Of a stretch of 57,212 bases of DNA, positions 40,410 to 54,472 are shown piece by piece. The notes below the pieces were generated by a model. It had not been told where the DNA came from. It worked only from the letters and a program-made list of their open reading frames with translations, and made no database searches. This stretch comes from an uncultured Gammaproteobacteria bacterium. Lineage in GTDB: Bacteria > Pseudomonadota > Gammaproteobacteria > GCA-001735895. The stretch lies in assembly GCA_937894085.1 (NCBI GenBank), contig CALCSG010000157.1, positions 1 to 57,212 on the forward strand, read 5' to 3'. Every line of letters starts with the position of its first letter. Position 1 is the stretch's first letter. Position numbers and translations under genes: made by a program.

Positions 40410-41273
40410 TTAATGCAGCAAAGTAAACATTTTTCGACGATAGGTTTGTACTAGCGGGTTATCGTTACCCAGCATGTCAAATAATTCTATCAGGCCCTTA
40501 CGTCCGGCATCATCTTTAAAGCCACGGTCTTTCTGCATAATTTTCAACAGCAAGGAGATTGCGCCTTCATAGTTTTCAGCAGCTGTCATGTAGCTGCTCA
40601 TTTTGAACATAGCATCAAGATCATCCGGGTTGTCTATGATGCGTTGTTCAATTTCTTTCGGGTCACCAAAATCTTTTAATTGATGAGCCAGTTTTATATG
40701 ACGTAATATTTTTTTAACTTCGGGTTGATCTCTGTCTTCAGCACTTAATGTGTCGAGTAGTGCAGTCGCGCTGTCAAAGTCACTCTGGTTGGCAACCAGC
40801 TTTGCAATATTAATTTTCAGTTTTGAGTTCTGCGGATCATTTGCCAGGGCGGTGTTGAGCATTTCCAGAGCTTGCTGTACATTGCCTTCTTCATAAGCCT
40901 GTATCGCATCATTTAAAATATGATCGGATTCAGTTTGTATGTAAGGATCGAGAAATTTTCGTACTTCAGGTTCTGGCAAAGCTCCCATGAACTCATTCAC
41001 TATCTGCCCGTTTACAAATAGTTTTACAGTCGGCAGGCTTTTGACCCCGGCCTGGGCGGCAAGTGGTCCCTGCTCATCGCTATTTACCTTGGCCAGCATA
41101 AACGCACCCTTGTATTCTTCAGCAAGTTTATGCAGAACCGGAATTAAAGCCTGACAGGGCTGGCACCATTCAGCCCAGAAATCTACCAGCACAGGTTGCT
41201 TGAATGAGCTTTGAATAACCATCGATTCAAAGTTTTCAATAGTTACATTATGAATATAGGGAGAGTCGCTCAT
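40410..41273 (-). CDS. cnoX: Thioredoxin-TPR chaperone-like protein (CnoX/YbbN family)
   Basis: Thioredoxin fold with WAEWCQPCQAL active site and C-terminal TPR-like region. Confidence 0.92.
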   Translation of the reverse strand: MSDSPYIHNVTIENFESMVIQSSFKQPVLVDFWAEWCQPCQALIPVLHKLAEEYKGAFMLAKVNSDEQGPLAAQAGVKSLPTVKLFVNGQIVNEFMGALPEPEVRKFLDPYIQTESDHILNDAIQAYEEGNVQQALEMLNTALANDPQNSKLKINIAKLVANQSDFDSATALLDTLSAEDRDQPEVKKILRHIKLAHQLKDFGDPKEIEQRIIDNPDDLDAMFKMSSYMTAAENYEGAISLLLKIMQKDRGFKDDAGRKGLIELFDMLGNDNPLVQTYRRKMFTLLH

Positions 41274-41429
41274 CTGGCTGAATTCCGATAATAAAAGATT
41301 GCATATATATAAGGATTTAAGTTACAAAATCAAGCATGCAAGATATACTTTTGGATTGAACCTGGATAACGCAGTTGGGCGCGAAAAAGATGCGTAACAA
41401 CAGAGCTCGCCCGCTTTTAAAATTGATAA

Positions 41430-43331
<1,902 letters not shown>

Positions 43332-43805
43332 CGATTAGATAATCGTCTTTTATAGATATGTATTTATTGGGTTAACAGTGCCGAAATTCGTTTAAGAAAA
43401 CTTCTGGTTATAAAACTAAAAAATATTGTAATGTTAATTTTATCCCGGTAAATTCTAAATGAATATTTTGAACAGGACTGTAATTACACAGATAACGTCA
43501 ATATTTTTTGACTCGATTACACGGAATACATAGAACTTTATATGCTAATTGTTTCAGGCAAATAGTTAACTTTATCGCCAGTGTGAATAAAAGCTTCAAT
43601 GACTCCCTGGCTATGAATTTCCTGACCCATTAAACGTGTCTGCACTTGTACCACTTTGAGTTGCGTTTCATCCAGTACTTTCACAAACAACGGGTATTGA
43701 CTGGCATACAGTAACGGCCTATGCCATGCCTGTGTTTCAATTGCGCTTCGAGTCGCATTATCATAATTATCCAGCTGAAGTAACCAGCTCGCAGGCCAGT
43801 TTTAT

Positions 43806-44555
43806 TTATGAATTCATAAACTCAGCCAGCCGCCGCTGATAATTCGGATTTGAAGAAATATCATTATGCGCCGATCCATCGATCATTTGTGCTTCTGTCG
43901 GAGGTAATACCTGTAACAGTTTTTTGGTGTGTTTCATCGGCACCACCAGATCATGCGCCGCATATAAAACCAGAATCTGACTACTGATTGAGGGCGCATA
44001 GTTTAGCGAATTGAAAGTGTCTTTGATTAACCATTTTACCGGGAAGACAGGGTAGTGTGATTGTGCAACATTACTGATACTGTCATAAGGTGTAATCAAT
44101 GCCAGTTTAGCAACATCCCGCTTAGCAGCAAGATAACAGGCGACTCCTGAACCCAGGCTCCGGCCGATAACACTGATTGAGGTATGCTGCGTTTTTAACT
44201 GGTCATAAATTGACAGCGCATCGTCGAATAATGCTTTTTCTGTTGGCGAACCAGAGCTACCGCCATAACCCCGATAGTTTACGATATATACGGTGAAGTC
44301 ACTGAACATCCTCCTGTAGTCAGCAATATTTTCCTCTACTGCTTCCGAGTTTCCACCAAAATAGATGATGGCCGGTTTTCCCTGATTCAGCTTCCAGATT
44401 TTTAGTCTATGTTTTGAAACTTTTAGCCACAGGCTTTCTGCATCGACATTAGAGTTTTCCGCTGTTGGGTAGTACAGAATGCTGCGTTGCTTAACATACA
44501 GCAACAGGCAGGCCAGGGCATATAAAGAAAGCAGAATTGATATAATTTTTAACAT
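43806..44555 (-). CDS. Alpha/beta hydrolase, membrane-anchored
   Basis: N-terminal TM; NYRGYGGSSGSPTE, GRSLGSGVACYLA nucleophile elbow, C-terminal His in SAHNDI. Confidence 0.88.
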   Translation of the reverse strand: MLKIISILLSLYALACLLLYVKQRSILYYPTAENSNVDAESLWLKVSKHRLKIWKLNQGKPAIIYFGGNSEAVEENIADYRRMFSDFTVYIVNYRGYGGSSGSPTEKALFDDALSIYDQLKTQHTSISVIGRSLGSGVACYLAAKRDVAKLALITPYDSISNVAQSHYPVFPVKWLIKDTFNSLNYAPSISSQILVLYAAHDLVVPMKHTKKLLQVLPPTEAQMIDGSAHNDISSNPNYQRRLAEFMNS

Positions 44556-44652
44556 ATAGGTAGTTTATCACTTCGTGGATTAAAACTATTCGTAAAAAAA
44601 TGATCAGCAGGTAGAATACGGCCAGATTAAATTATCCTGATTAAAAACAGCT

Positions 44653-46908
44653 ATGCCTGAAAACCTGGAATTAAATTACGAAGGGGTGGAACGAGAACCC
44701 CTACGAGAATTTACCGAAAAAGCTTACCTGGATTATTCCATGTACGTCATTCTCGATCGTGCATTACCGCATATCGGCGACGGTTTGAAACCGGTGCAAC
44801 GTCGAATTATCTATGCCATGTCAGAGCTCGGGTTATCGGCCAGTTCCAAACATAAAAAATCGGCGCGAACTGTCGGTGATGTACTGGGTAAATTTCACCC
44901 TCATGGTGACTCTGCCTGTTACGAAGCGATGGTTTTGATGGCACAGAATTTTTCTTATCGCTATCCGTTGATTGATGGTCAGGGTAATTTTGGTTCACCG
45001 GATGATCCAAAATCATTTGCCGCGATGCGTTACACTGAATCCCGACTGTCAGCGATCGCCAAAGTGTTGCTACAGGAACTTGGGCAGGGCACGGTTGACT
45101 GGGTACCGAATTTCGATGGCACGATGCAGGAACCTTCCTTACTGCCTGCTCGTCTGCCTCATATTTTACTCAATGGTACTACCGGAATTGCGGTTGGTAT
45201 GGCAACCGATTTACCGCCACATAATTTGCGTGAAGTGGCAGCCGCCTGTATCCGTTTACTGGATAATTCACGAACTACTCTGGATGAATTACTGGAGCAT
45301 ATAAAGGGACCGGATTACCCTACTGAGGCTGAAATAATCACTCCGTCTGAAGATCTTAGGTCGATGTATGAAACCGGGCATGGCAGCATCCGCATGCGTG
45401 CTATTTATGAGAAAGAAGAAGGCGATATTATCATTACCGCATTACCGCACCAGGTATCAGGGGCTAAAATTCTGGAGCAGATCGCGCACCAGATGCAGGC
45501 CAAAAAATTACCGATGGTGGATGATCTTCGAGATGAATCCGATCATGAAAACCCGACTCGCCTGGTTATTGTGCCGCGTTCAAACCGTATCGATATTCAC
45601 GGATTAATGAACCACCTGTTTGCTTCAACCGACCTCGAAAAAACCTATCGTGTAAACATGAACATGATCGGTACGAACGGGCGGCCCCAGGTTAAAAATC
45701 TGAAGCATATCCTGCAGGAATGGGTCGCATTTCGTATGGCTACCGTACGACGTCGACTGGAATGGCGACTGGACAAGGTTGATAAGCGCTTGCACATTCT
45801 GGAAGGTCTATTAATAGCCTTCCTCAACCTGGATGAAGTTATTCGTATCGTTCGTTACGAAGATGAACCGAAAATGGTATTGATGAAAACCTTCAATATC
45901 AGCGATATTCAGGCTGAGGCTATTCTGGAAACCAAGTTGCGAAACCTGGCCAAGCTTGAAGAAATGAAAATTCGTGCTGAACAGGACGAATTGATGTTAG
46001 AAAAAGCAGGTCTGGAAAAAATCCTGGGTTCTGAACGACGCATGAAAACCCTGATCAAAAATGAAATAATAGAAGATGCCGAAACTTATGGTGACGACAG
46101 ACGGTCACCGATAGTGAGTCGTAAAGCCGCCAAAGCCATGGATGAATCTGATCTGGTTCCATCTGAAGCACTGACTGTAGTGATTTCCAGCAAAGGCTGG
46201 GTGAGAGCCGCCAAAGGACATGATGTTGATGGGGCTGCTCTGAATTATAAGTCTGGCGACAGCTTCCTGGCTGCTGCACAGGGTAAGAGTAATCAGCTGG
46301 TGGTCTTTATCGACTCCAGTGGTCGCAGTTATTCGGCGCAGGCACATTCTCTGCCTTCAGCCAGAGGGCAGGGAGAGCCTCTGACAGGGCGTTTTAAAAC
46401 TGCAGTTGGAGTTGAATTTTCGTCTACCTTGATGGGGCGGGATGATGAACTGTTTTTGTTGTCAACCACTTTCGGTTATGGTTTTATCTGTAAATTTTCA
46501 GATATGCTTACAAAGAGTAAGAATGGTAAAGCGTTAATTTCTATTCCCGCCGGTGCGGAATTATTACCACCTGTAGCTATCACCGATGTTGAAAATCAAC
46601 AGATAGTTGCGATAACCAGTGAAGGTTATATTGGTGTAATTGCACTGAAGGAAATACCTCAGTTAAGCAAGGGAAAAGGGAATAAAATTATTAACGTACC
46701 ACCGCAAAAACTGAAAGCGAAAGAAGAGCTGGTTGGAGCAATTCATTGTGTAACCGAACAGGACAAAATAACCGTACACGTAGGTAAAAAATTCAAAACC
46801 ATGAATTATCGTGAATTGCAGGACTATGTCATAGAGCGCGGTAAAAGAGGCAGTAAGTTACCTCGAGGCTGGCAGAATGTGGACTGGGTTGAGCTGATTG
46901 AAAAGTAA
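44653..46908 (+). CDS. parC: DNA topoisomerase IV subunit A
   Basis: [36 protein letters not shown], active-site region RYTESRLS. Confidence 0.98.
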   Translation: MPENLELNYEGVEREPLREFTEKAYLDYSMYVILDRALPHIGDGLKPVQRRIIYAMSELGLSASSKHKKSARTVGDVLGKFHPHGDSACYEAMVLMAQNFSYRYPLIDGQGNFGSPDDPKSFAAMRYTESRLSAIAKVLLQELGQGTVDWVPNFDGTMQEPSLLPARLPHILLNGTTGIAVGMATDLPPHNLREVAAACIRLLDNSRTTLDELLEHIKGPDYPTEAEIITPSEDLRSMYETGHGSIRMRAIYEKEEGDIIITALPHQVSGAKILEQIAHQMQAKKLPMVDDLRDESDHENPTRLVIVPRSNRIDIHGLMNHLFASTDLEKTYRVNMNMIGTNGRPQVKNLKHILQEWVAFRMATVRRRLEWRLDKVDKRLHILEGLLIAFLNLDEVIRIVRYEDEPKMVLMKTFNISDIQAEAILETKLRNLAKLEEMKIRAEQDELMLEKAGLEKILGSERRMKTLIKNEIIEDAETYGDDRRSPIVSRKAAKAMDESDLVPSEALTVVISSKGWVRAAKGHDVDGAALNYKSGDSFLAAAQGKSNQLVVFIDSSGRSYSAQAHSLPSARGQGEPLTGRFKTAVGVEFSSTLMGRDDELFLLSTTFGYGFICKFSDMLTKSKNGKALISIPAGAELLPPVAITDVENQQIVAITSEGYIGVIALKEIPQLSKGKGNKIINVPPQKLKAKEELVGAIHCVTEQDKITVHVGKKFKTMNYRELQDYVIERGKRGSKLPRGWQNVDWVELIEK

Positions 46909-47037
46909 AATTGTTATGTTGCCAAATATTCTTTTTCAGGTTGAAAGTCTTGAAGGTGCAGATATTCATCGATCTGCTTAAGCCTGACCGGCTGATTTTG
47001 GTTAGGTTAAGAATAGTCTCTTTACAGCCAGGGCTAC

Positions 47038-47095
47038 TATTCAGGCCGAACTATCCGTTAGGCAATTCAGTGGCCTGAATAATTTTACTTTTATT
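47038..47095. terminator. Perfect 10-bp stem (TATTCAGGCC/GGCCTGAATA) followed by ATTTTACTTTTATT
   Basis: Inverted repeat 47038-47047 / 47072-47081 in the gap between parC and the RND adaptor. Confidence 0.45.
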
Positions 47096-47357
47096 GGCCT
47101 TAGTTCGACAGTTAAAATTATGCTCTTAAATGCAAGGCTTTAGCTACTCACTATCCTCGGTCAAGAAATGTAGGTCATCTGATTAAATTTTTTTGGGTGC
47201 GCTGTGCGCAGCATTGAATTTCAGTACCAATATCAAGTGGATTAAGTTATTGAAAGTTTACACGACATATCCGCTAGAAGTGAATTTCCTGACGAATATA
47301 ATACATTACTAATGGGGGATATTTTTTAGCTCTGGTCGCTCATGTATGGAGAATTAA

Positions 47358-48515
47358 ATGAATAAACCATTGCTTGTTTCACTGGTTGTCGTGCTGCTAT
47401 TGACGATATGGATGGTCAGTGGACAAATTTCTGCAACCCGTTCGACCCCGGAAGTAGAGGCAGTCACTCAGGCGGAAAAAAAAGCCACTGCGGTGATGCG
47501 AGTTCGAGTGAAAAACCTGCCATCACAGACTGTTATACGTGAAGTAGTTATTCAGGGGCAGATCGAGCCCTCGCAAAGCGTTTTTGTCGCCGCAGAAACT
47601 ATCGGTGTAGTGTCAAAGATTGTCGTTAAAAAAGGTCAGCGGGTTAAGGCTGGCGATTTATTAATTGAATTAAACATGGATGACCGTAACGCCCGTTTAC
47701 GTGAAGCAAGTGCTTTATTAAAACTGCGACAGACAGAACATGAAGCCGTAGTTAAGTTACACAGGGAGGGGTTACAGACAAACACCGAACTGGCTGTTGC
47801 TGAATCACAACTGGAAGCGGCAAAAGCGGTCTTACAACTGGTAGAACTGGATATCCAGCATACTCGTTTACGGGCACCTTTTGCCGGGGTGATCAATGAT
47901 CAGTTAGTCGAGCCAGGTGATTTTCTGGATAGAGGCAAACCGGCCGTGTTGCTGGTCAATGATAGTCAGTTGCTGGCCGTCGGTAATGTACCGCAGCAGA
48001 GCATACAGTCTGTGAAAGCGGGTCAAACGGCCAGGATAAAACTGTTAACCGGCCAACAGCTGCAGGGTCAGATCAGTTTTGTATCAGCAACCGCAGAAAC
48101 CTCTACCCGCAGCTTTCGCATCGAAGTTGAAATCGATAATAAAGCACACCAGGTAATGGCCGGATTGAGCGGAGAAATTCATATACCGGTAGAACAGGTT
48201 GCCGCTCACTTTCTATCTCCAGCGATGCTGACCCTGAATGATGAGGGTGAGCTGGGAGTTAAAGCGGTAGACTCGACCAACCATGTACTTTTTCATGCAG
48301 TCGCCATTATTAAAACAACGCCAAAAGGTGCCTGGGTCAGTGGACTACCAGAGCAGGTAAGGGTAATCACTCTGGGTCAGGGTTTTGTGCGTGCTGGAGA
48401 TACGGTTGATGCAGTCACTGAAACAGTCGATGACGATATAGATAATAAACAGTCTTTGTTTACTTTACCCGTTAAACCAGACCCTGCCGGTTATGCATCG
48501 TTACAAACAGGGTAA
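47358..48515 (+). CDS. RND efflux periplasmic adaptor (membrane fusion protein)
   Basis: Biotinyl-lipoyl-like domain (IVVKKGQRVKAGDLLIELNMDDRNARL), beta-barrel; next to RND permease. Confidence 0.9.
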   Translation: MNKPLLVSLVVVLLLTIWMVSGQISATRSTPEVEAVTQAEKKATAVMRVRVKNLPSQTVIREVVIQGQIEPSQSVFVAAETIGVVSKIVVKKGQRVKAGDLLIELNMDDRNARLREASALLKLRQTEHEAVVKLHREGLQTNTELAVAESQLEAAKAVLQLVELDIQHTRLRAPFAGVINDQLVEPGDFLDRGKPAVLLVNDSQLLAVGNVPQQSIQSVKAGQTARIKLLTGQQLQGQISFVSATAETSTRSFRIEVEIDNKAHQVMAGLSGEIHIPVEQVAAHFLSPAMLTLNDEGELGVKAVDSTNHVLFHAVAIIKTTPKGAWVSGLPEQVRVITLGQGFVRAGDTVDAVTETVDDDIDNKQSLFTLPVKPDPAGYASLQTG

Positions 48516-48520
48516 TTCGT

Positions 48521-51500
48521 ATGTTAAAAATAATTGATGCGGCATTCGACCGGGGACGTACAGCAATTTTACTGCTCTGCTTTATTCTAATCAGCGGAGC
48601 CTTATCCTACCTTTCAATCCCCAAAGAATCTGAACCGGATGTGGCTATTCCTATCATTTATATATACATGGGACACGAAGGTATATCTCCTGAAGATGCC
48701 GAACGATTACTGGTGCGTCCGATGGAAAAGGAATTGCAGTCGATAGAAGGGATAAAGCAGGTATCCGGTACAGCTGGTTAGGGGTTCGGTTCAGTCTTAC
48801 TGGAGTTTGACGCGGGTTTTGACAGCAAAAAAGCCTTACAGGATGTGCGTGCAAAAGTTGACGTGGCAAAATTACCAGCGAGTACCGATGAACCTACCGT
48901 AAATGAAATTAATGTAGCTCTGTTCCCGGTGCTTACAGTGAATTTATCCGGACCGATTCCCGAGCGCGGCCTGCTGAAAATTGCGCGTCAACTGAAAGAT
49001 GAAATTGAAGCTTTACCCGGTGTGCTGGAAGTTGATATCGGAGGTGATCGTGAAGAAGTCATGGAAATTCTGGTCGACCCTACAGTGATGGAAACTTACT
49101 CGATCAATTACGATGAATTATTCGCATTAATCAGCCGTAACAATTTACTGGTGGCCGCCGGTGCACTGGATACCGGTGCGGGCCGAATGGTATTAAAAGT
49201 GCCCGGTGTCATCGAAAATATCGACGATGTACTGCATCTCCCCGTCAAGGTTGCAGATAACAGGGTAGTCACCTTTGGTGATGTTGCGACGGTACGACGA
49301 ACTTTTAAGGACCCCCAGGGATTTGCCCGAATCGATGGAGAACCTGGCATTGCACTGGAAATTAAAAAACGCATTGGTGCCAACATCATTGAAACTATCG
49401 AGCAAATTCGACACATCGTCTCCAGGCAGAAACAACTGTGGCCGGAAAGTGTCAATGTCGGTTTTATGCAGGATAAATCGGAAGATATCCGTGATATTCT
49501 GGGCGACCTGCAAAATAACGTATTAACGGCCGTCATCCTGGTGATGATAGTGGTGATTGCGGCGCTCGGTATGCGTTCAGCTTTACTGGTCGGGCTGGCT
49601 ATTCCAGGTTCATTCCTGGCCGGTATTCTGGTTTTAAACATGGCCGATTACACTCTCAATATTATTACCCTGTTCAGTTTAATCCTGGTCGTGGGTATGC
49701 TGGTGGATGGAGCCATTGTAGTGATAGAACTGGCAGACCGAAAAATGGGTGAAGGGCTGGAACGCAAGGAAGCCTATGCTTTTGCCGCCAAAAGGATGTC
49801 ATGGCCGGTTATTGCATCGACGGCAACGACGCTGGCGGTATTCACGCCACTTGTGTTCTGGCCCGGGGTGATCGGTGAATTTATGAAATACCTGCCCATC
49901 ACCGTGATGATTTGCCTCAGCGCTTCTTTATTTATGGCGTTAATTTTCATCCCGGTGATTGGTGGCATGGTGGGTAAACGCAACGCGGATAAAAAGGTTG
50001 AAGCCTCCTTGCTGGCCGCCGAAAGTGGTGACCTGGGCAGTATTGGCGGAATGACCGGCAGTTATCTTCGACTATTAAATGTATTATTAAAACGCCCATT
50101 GTTAACCCTGTTTGTTGCTCTGCTAATGCTAGTGGGAAGTTATGCCAGTTACGCCACATTTGGACTGGGTGTCGAGTTTTTCCCGGAAGTAGAGCCCAAA
50201 TTTTCAATGATACAGATTCACGCCCGCGGTGATTTATCGGTGTATGAAAAAGATCGGCTGGTGCGCCAGGTCGAACAACGTATTCTGGATATGGACGAGA
50301 TACGTGTTAAATATGCTCGAACTTTCAATCAGGGTGGCGGCAACAATCGGGCAGAAGATGTAATTGGGGTGATACAAATGGAATTTGTGGACTGGAAACA
50401 GCGGCGCAAGGCAAATATTATTCTGGATGATATTCGTCAGCGAACCGCCGATATCACTGGTATTATCCTCGAATTACGTAAGGAGGAAAATTGCCCGGGT
50501 CAGGGTAAACCGATCAATATACAGGTCTCTGCAGGTCGACTTGAACTACTCAACCCCAGCACCCAGATCATCCGTGATGTCATCGATAAACTGGACGGAT
50601 TCAGTGATGTGGAAGATAATCGTGCTTTACCCGGCATTGAATGGCGACTGGAAGTAAATCGCGAACTGGCCGCGCGGTATGGAGCAGATGTTTCATTATT
50701 GGGCAATGCCGTTCAAATGATTACTAATGGCATCAATATCGCCAGTTATCGTCCGGATGATACTGACGAAGAGCTGGATATCCGTGTACGTTTTCCGCTT
50801 GCAGAACGCAGCCTGGACCAGCTCGACCAATTACGAATACCTACCCTGAATGGCATGGTATCAATCAGTAATTTTGTGAAACTGGTACCGGCACAGAAAA
50901 CTGGAACCCTGGAACGGGTCGATGCACACCGTGTTATTACAATCCAGTCAGATGTTGAAGAGGGGCTGCTGGTTGATGACCAGTTAACCCGTTTACGTGC
51001 GGCATTAGCGCAAACTAATTTCGATGCTTCGGTGGATATTACATTTAAAGGCGAAGACGAAGAGCAGCGTGACACAATGGCTTTTCTAAGCAAAGCTTTT
51101 GCCACAGCCATTTTTTTAATGGCGGTTATTCTGGTTACCCAGTTCAATAGTATTTATCAAATGTTACTGGTACTCAGCGCTATTATTTTTTCAACCGCTG
51201 GCATTTTACTGGGGCTACTGATTAGCGCGCAACCATTTGGTATTGTCATGGTGGGTATTGGCATCATCGCGCTGGCCGGTATCGTGGTGAATAACAACAT
51301 CGTTTTGATCGATACCTACAATGTGTTGCGTAAAGCAGGAATGGATAGTATGCAGGCGGCGATGCGGACCGGTGCTCAACGTCTGCGCCCGGTGATATTG
51401 ACTGCAGTGACCACCGTATTGGGCTTGATGCCAATGGTGTTATCTCTGAATATAGATATCATCAATCGTTCAATCACCTATGGCGCACCATCCAGCCAAT

Positions 51501-51613
51501 GGTGGACCCAGCTGTCAACCGCGATTGCCGGTGGATTAACATTTGCCACCGTACTGACCCTGATATTAACTCCCTGCCTGCTGGTTCTGGGGGATCGTTT
51601 ATTTAAAACTTGA
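48521..51613 (+). pseudogene. RND efflux permease (AcrB/HAE1-like) interrupted by an in-frame TAG at 48779-48781
   Basis: ORFs 48521-48781 and 48845-51613 are in the same frame and the sequence between them (GFGSVLLEFDAGFDSKKALQDV) continues RND homology. Confidence 0.88.
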
Positions 51614-51912
51614 ATCCGTAGCTTCAGGTAAAAATTCTGAATTTACGCAATAATTTGCCACTATGTTTTTATGGCAAATGGTTTTCACACTCCCTGTCAA
51701 AGAAGCGGACAAGCAGATAAGCTAGCTGTAAAATCAGTAATTGACCATAGAGGTCATTCCTGCAGGTTGGAGTCTTCGTCGGGTCAGTTGCGTTAGCGGA
51801 CTAGTTAGTGATTCTATTGCTATAGAACTAATAACATGCAACAGGCTTGTCCAAATATCTAGCCTAATAACCAGTTCGTCCCTATAATCCCAAAACAAAA
51901 AATGAGGTTGAT

Positions 51913-52695
51913 ATGAAAGTATTAGGAATAGACGTCGGTGGTTCAGGGATAAAAGGTGCGGTTGTCGAGACTGCAACAGGTGAATTACTGACAGAGCGTC
52001 ACCGTATCCCAACTCCTCAGCCAGCAACTCCCAAAGCTGTGGCCAATACCATTAAAGAACTGGTTGATCATTTCGGATGGAAAGGCCTGATAGGCTGCGG
52101 CTTCCCAGCTGCGATAACTCATGGTTTTGCGCGCACAGCGTCGAATGTTGATAAATCGTTTATTAACACAAATATTGCTAAGCTTTTTTCCAAAACCTGT
52201 GGGCAGGATGTTTACTGTGTCAATGATGCAGATGCTGCCGGCGAAGCTGAGGTTACCCTGGGCGAGGGTAAAGGGGTTGAGGGAACTGTGATTATGGTAA
52301 CGATCGGGACTGGATTAGGTACTGCAATATTTGTCAACGGTGAGCTACTTCCAAATACCGAACTGGGTCATATCTATCTGGATAATGGCATAGAAGCAGA
52401 AATTTATGCCTCTGATGCTACTCGGGAAAGAGAGGGATTGAAGCGTAAAAAGTGGGCAGCCCGTTTTAATCTGTATTTGAATACGCTGGAAAACTTATTC
52501 TGGCCAGATTTGTTTATTCTGGGCGGTGGAAGCAGTAAGAAGCTGTCGAAGTTTTCGGATTTACTCACAGTTAAAACACCTGTAGTGGCTGCGTCGATGC
52601 TGAATGAGGCGGGGATTGTTGGAGCCGCCATCTATGCTCAAACAGAGCGAAAAAGACTGCAGGATATGGCCAGAAAAAATTCGGCAGCGAAGTAG
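51913..52695 (+). CDS. ppgK: Polyphosphate glucokinase-like ROK family kinase
   Basis: [29 protein letters not shown]-like segment, [24 protein letters not shown]. Confidence 0.9.
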   Translation: MKVLGIDVGGSGIKGAVVETATGELLTERHRIPTPQPATPKAVANTIKELVDHFGWKGLIGCGFPAAITHGFARTASNVDKSFINTNIAKLFSKTCGQDVYCVNDADAAGEAEVTLGEGKGVEGTVIMVTIGTGLGTAIFVNGELLPNTELGHIYLDNGIEAEIYASDATREREGLKRKKWAARFNLYLNTLENLFWPDLFILGGGSSKKLSKFSDLLTVKTPVVAASMLNEAGIVGAAIYAQTERKRLQDMARKNSAAK

Positions 52696-53029
52696 GTAAG
52701 GGCTATAACCTGAAGCTTTTTCAATCCTGCTGGCCAGGATTGATATTCAATATATGTTCGGCAGGCACTGAGGGAGAAGTATCAGTCTCACTGTTAAGCT
52801 ATTTCATTGCTACATAATCTGTCCATAGTTATGTCACTAGCTGCATTCAGACACGAAGTACTGAGAACATCGTGACCGGCGCAACGTACTGTAGGACAAC
52901 GCCCAACTCAACATAAATATAAAATTATCTTCAGCTATAGGCGTACGCTTCGCCGGATAGTTTATTTTTTTGTAAGTTGTGCTCACAGCAAAGTATACAA
53001 TGAACAGCCTAACCCTGATTGGAGCCATC

Positions 53030-53377
53030 ATGACAAAAAACCAGATTGAGCAATTAAAACAAAAACTGTTGGCTCAAAGGCTGGAAATTCATGACCTTCA
53101 AACCACTCTTATTGAGAGCAGCAAGACTGTAGATTTAGATCAATCGAAGGTTGGAAGGTTATCACGCATGGATGCCATGCAAGGGCAACAAATAGCTATG
53201 GAAGCATCTAGAAGGCGTAAACTACAGCTAATCAATATTGAGAGTGCTTTAAATCGTATAGAAAATAGTGAATACGGTTATTGCCTGGAATGTGGAGAAG
53301 ACATTTATATTCGTCGGCTTGAGTTTGATCCGGCAAATAGCCTATGCATTGTTTGTGCTGAAATAAAGGAAAATTAA
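53030..53377 (+). CDS. TraR/DksA-family C4 zinc finger protein (start likely 53030)
   Basis: YGYCLECGEDIYIRRLEFDPANSLCIVCAE. Confidence 0.9.
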   Translation: MTKNQIEQLKQKLLAQRLEIHDLQTTLIESSKTVDLDQSKVGRLSRMDAMQGQQIAMEASRRRKLQLINIESALNRIENSEYGYCLECGEDIYIRRLEFDPANSLCIVCAEIKEN

Positions 53378-53473
53378 GTTTTCAGCTTAAGGATAGCGCC
53401 TGGCGCACATATAGTGCTGGCACATACGGTAGGCTGAAATATGTTTCAGGTTATTGACCGGTTGATTTTCCGC

Positions 53474-54325
53474 TTAACTGCCGGGACATACAAATGTGCT
53501 CACATACCATGCAGTCGGTTGAGTTGTAGTCCTGAAGGTAAAGTTGACTTTATGCTTTTGTAAAATAGTGTTCCCCAGTTCGCCTAATGCTTCAGCTACT
53601 TCGATTTCATTTGTATTTCTACGTATCTCATATCCTGACGCTCTATAACCACTTTGTGCATTTTTAGAAGCTGGTAGCTCGCGAACACGAATCCTTCCTT
53701 TTGCCTGTTCAGCGAGAAGCTGTTCAGCAATTAGCTGGGCCTGTTCCTTTGCCTGTGAACCCGAAGACGAGCACCAGAAAATATCAAAATCCCATTGATC
53801 CCAGGCGAATGAAGGCTGACTATCCGTTTTCTTCTGTGGCAGTTCTGCAACCTGTTCCTTGAATAGAGTTTCTTCGGAAAGAATTTTATTTATTTTTTTC
53901 TGCACAGGAGGTTCAGCTTCTTCTTCAAGAACACTTAGCAATGATGTTCTGAGTGGTTCCTCCACCATCACCACGATGAAGGCTTTAGCTGCTTCCTGTT
54001 TTTTTTCGTCTTTTTGTTCTAAAGACTCTGAAACAATATCATATATTTTCAAGTTGAATTTTTGATTACTTTCTCTCTCTTCCCGCTGTTCTTTCGACTC
54101 TCTTATGACCAGGTCCAGGTCATTCAATTTTTTATTTATAGCGAGGTCACGCGCTTTATTTTCTCTGTCAGCTACTGCCATCTGTTGTTTTAGTTCCAGA
54201 TCTCTCCTGCTTATTTCATAGTCGTTATTCTTAACCTGCGTATCCACGTATACGACAAGCAACCCAGTAGTAATAGTGACAACTGGCACAAGAATATAAT
54301 TTATAAATGATTTTATTTTTTCCAT
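53474..54325 (-). CDS. Membrane-anchored coiled-coil protein with an unidentified conserved-looking C-terminal domain
   Basis: N-terminal TM (YILVPVVTITTGLLVVYV), charged coiled coil, C-terminal WDFDIFWCSSSGSQAKEQAQLIAEQL...GYEIRR...WYVSTFVCPGS. Confidence 0.75.
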   Translation of the reverse strand: MEKIKSFINYILVPVVTITTGLLVVYVDTQVKNNDYEISRRDLELKQQMAVADRENKARDLAINKKLNDLDLVIRESKEQREERESNQKFNLKIYDIVSESLEQKDEKKQEAAKAFIVVMVEEPLRTSLLSVLEEEAEPPVQKKINKILSEETLFKEQVAELPQKKTDSQPSFAWDQWDFDIFWCSSSGSQAKEQAQLIAEQLLAEQAKGRIRVRELPASKNAQSGYRASGYEIRRNTNEIEVAEALGELGNTILQKHKVNFTFRTTTQPTAWYVSTFVCPGS

Positions 54326-54472
54326 AATTTTCTTCCTCTTGAGATAAATTCAGGTGGATATCAATATAATTAAATTGACGAATCTCTTCATATTGTGGTG
54401 GTAGGGGGAGAAACGTCCGGCTCCCCGATTTTTTGATTATATATAAAATGACATATAATGGTTCTCTTCAAC

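Noticed and set aside
49108-49641. 177-aa minus-strand ORF inside the RND permease
   Set aside because: Antisense shadow ORF of the conserved permease frame
52836-52880. Possible degenerate CACGAAG repeat (gacacgaagtactgagaacatcgtg)
   Set aside because: Only one heptamer matches; no cap or second unit, consistent with chance
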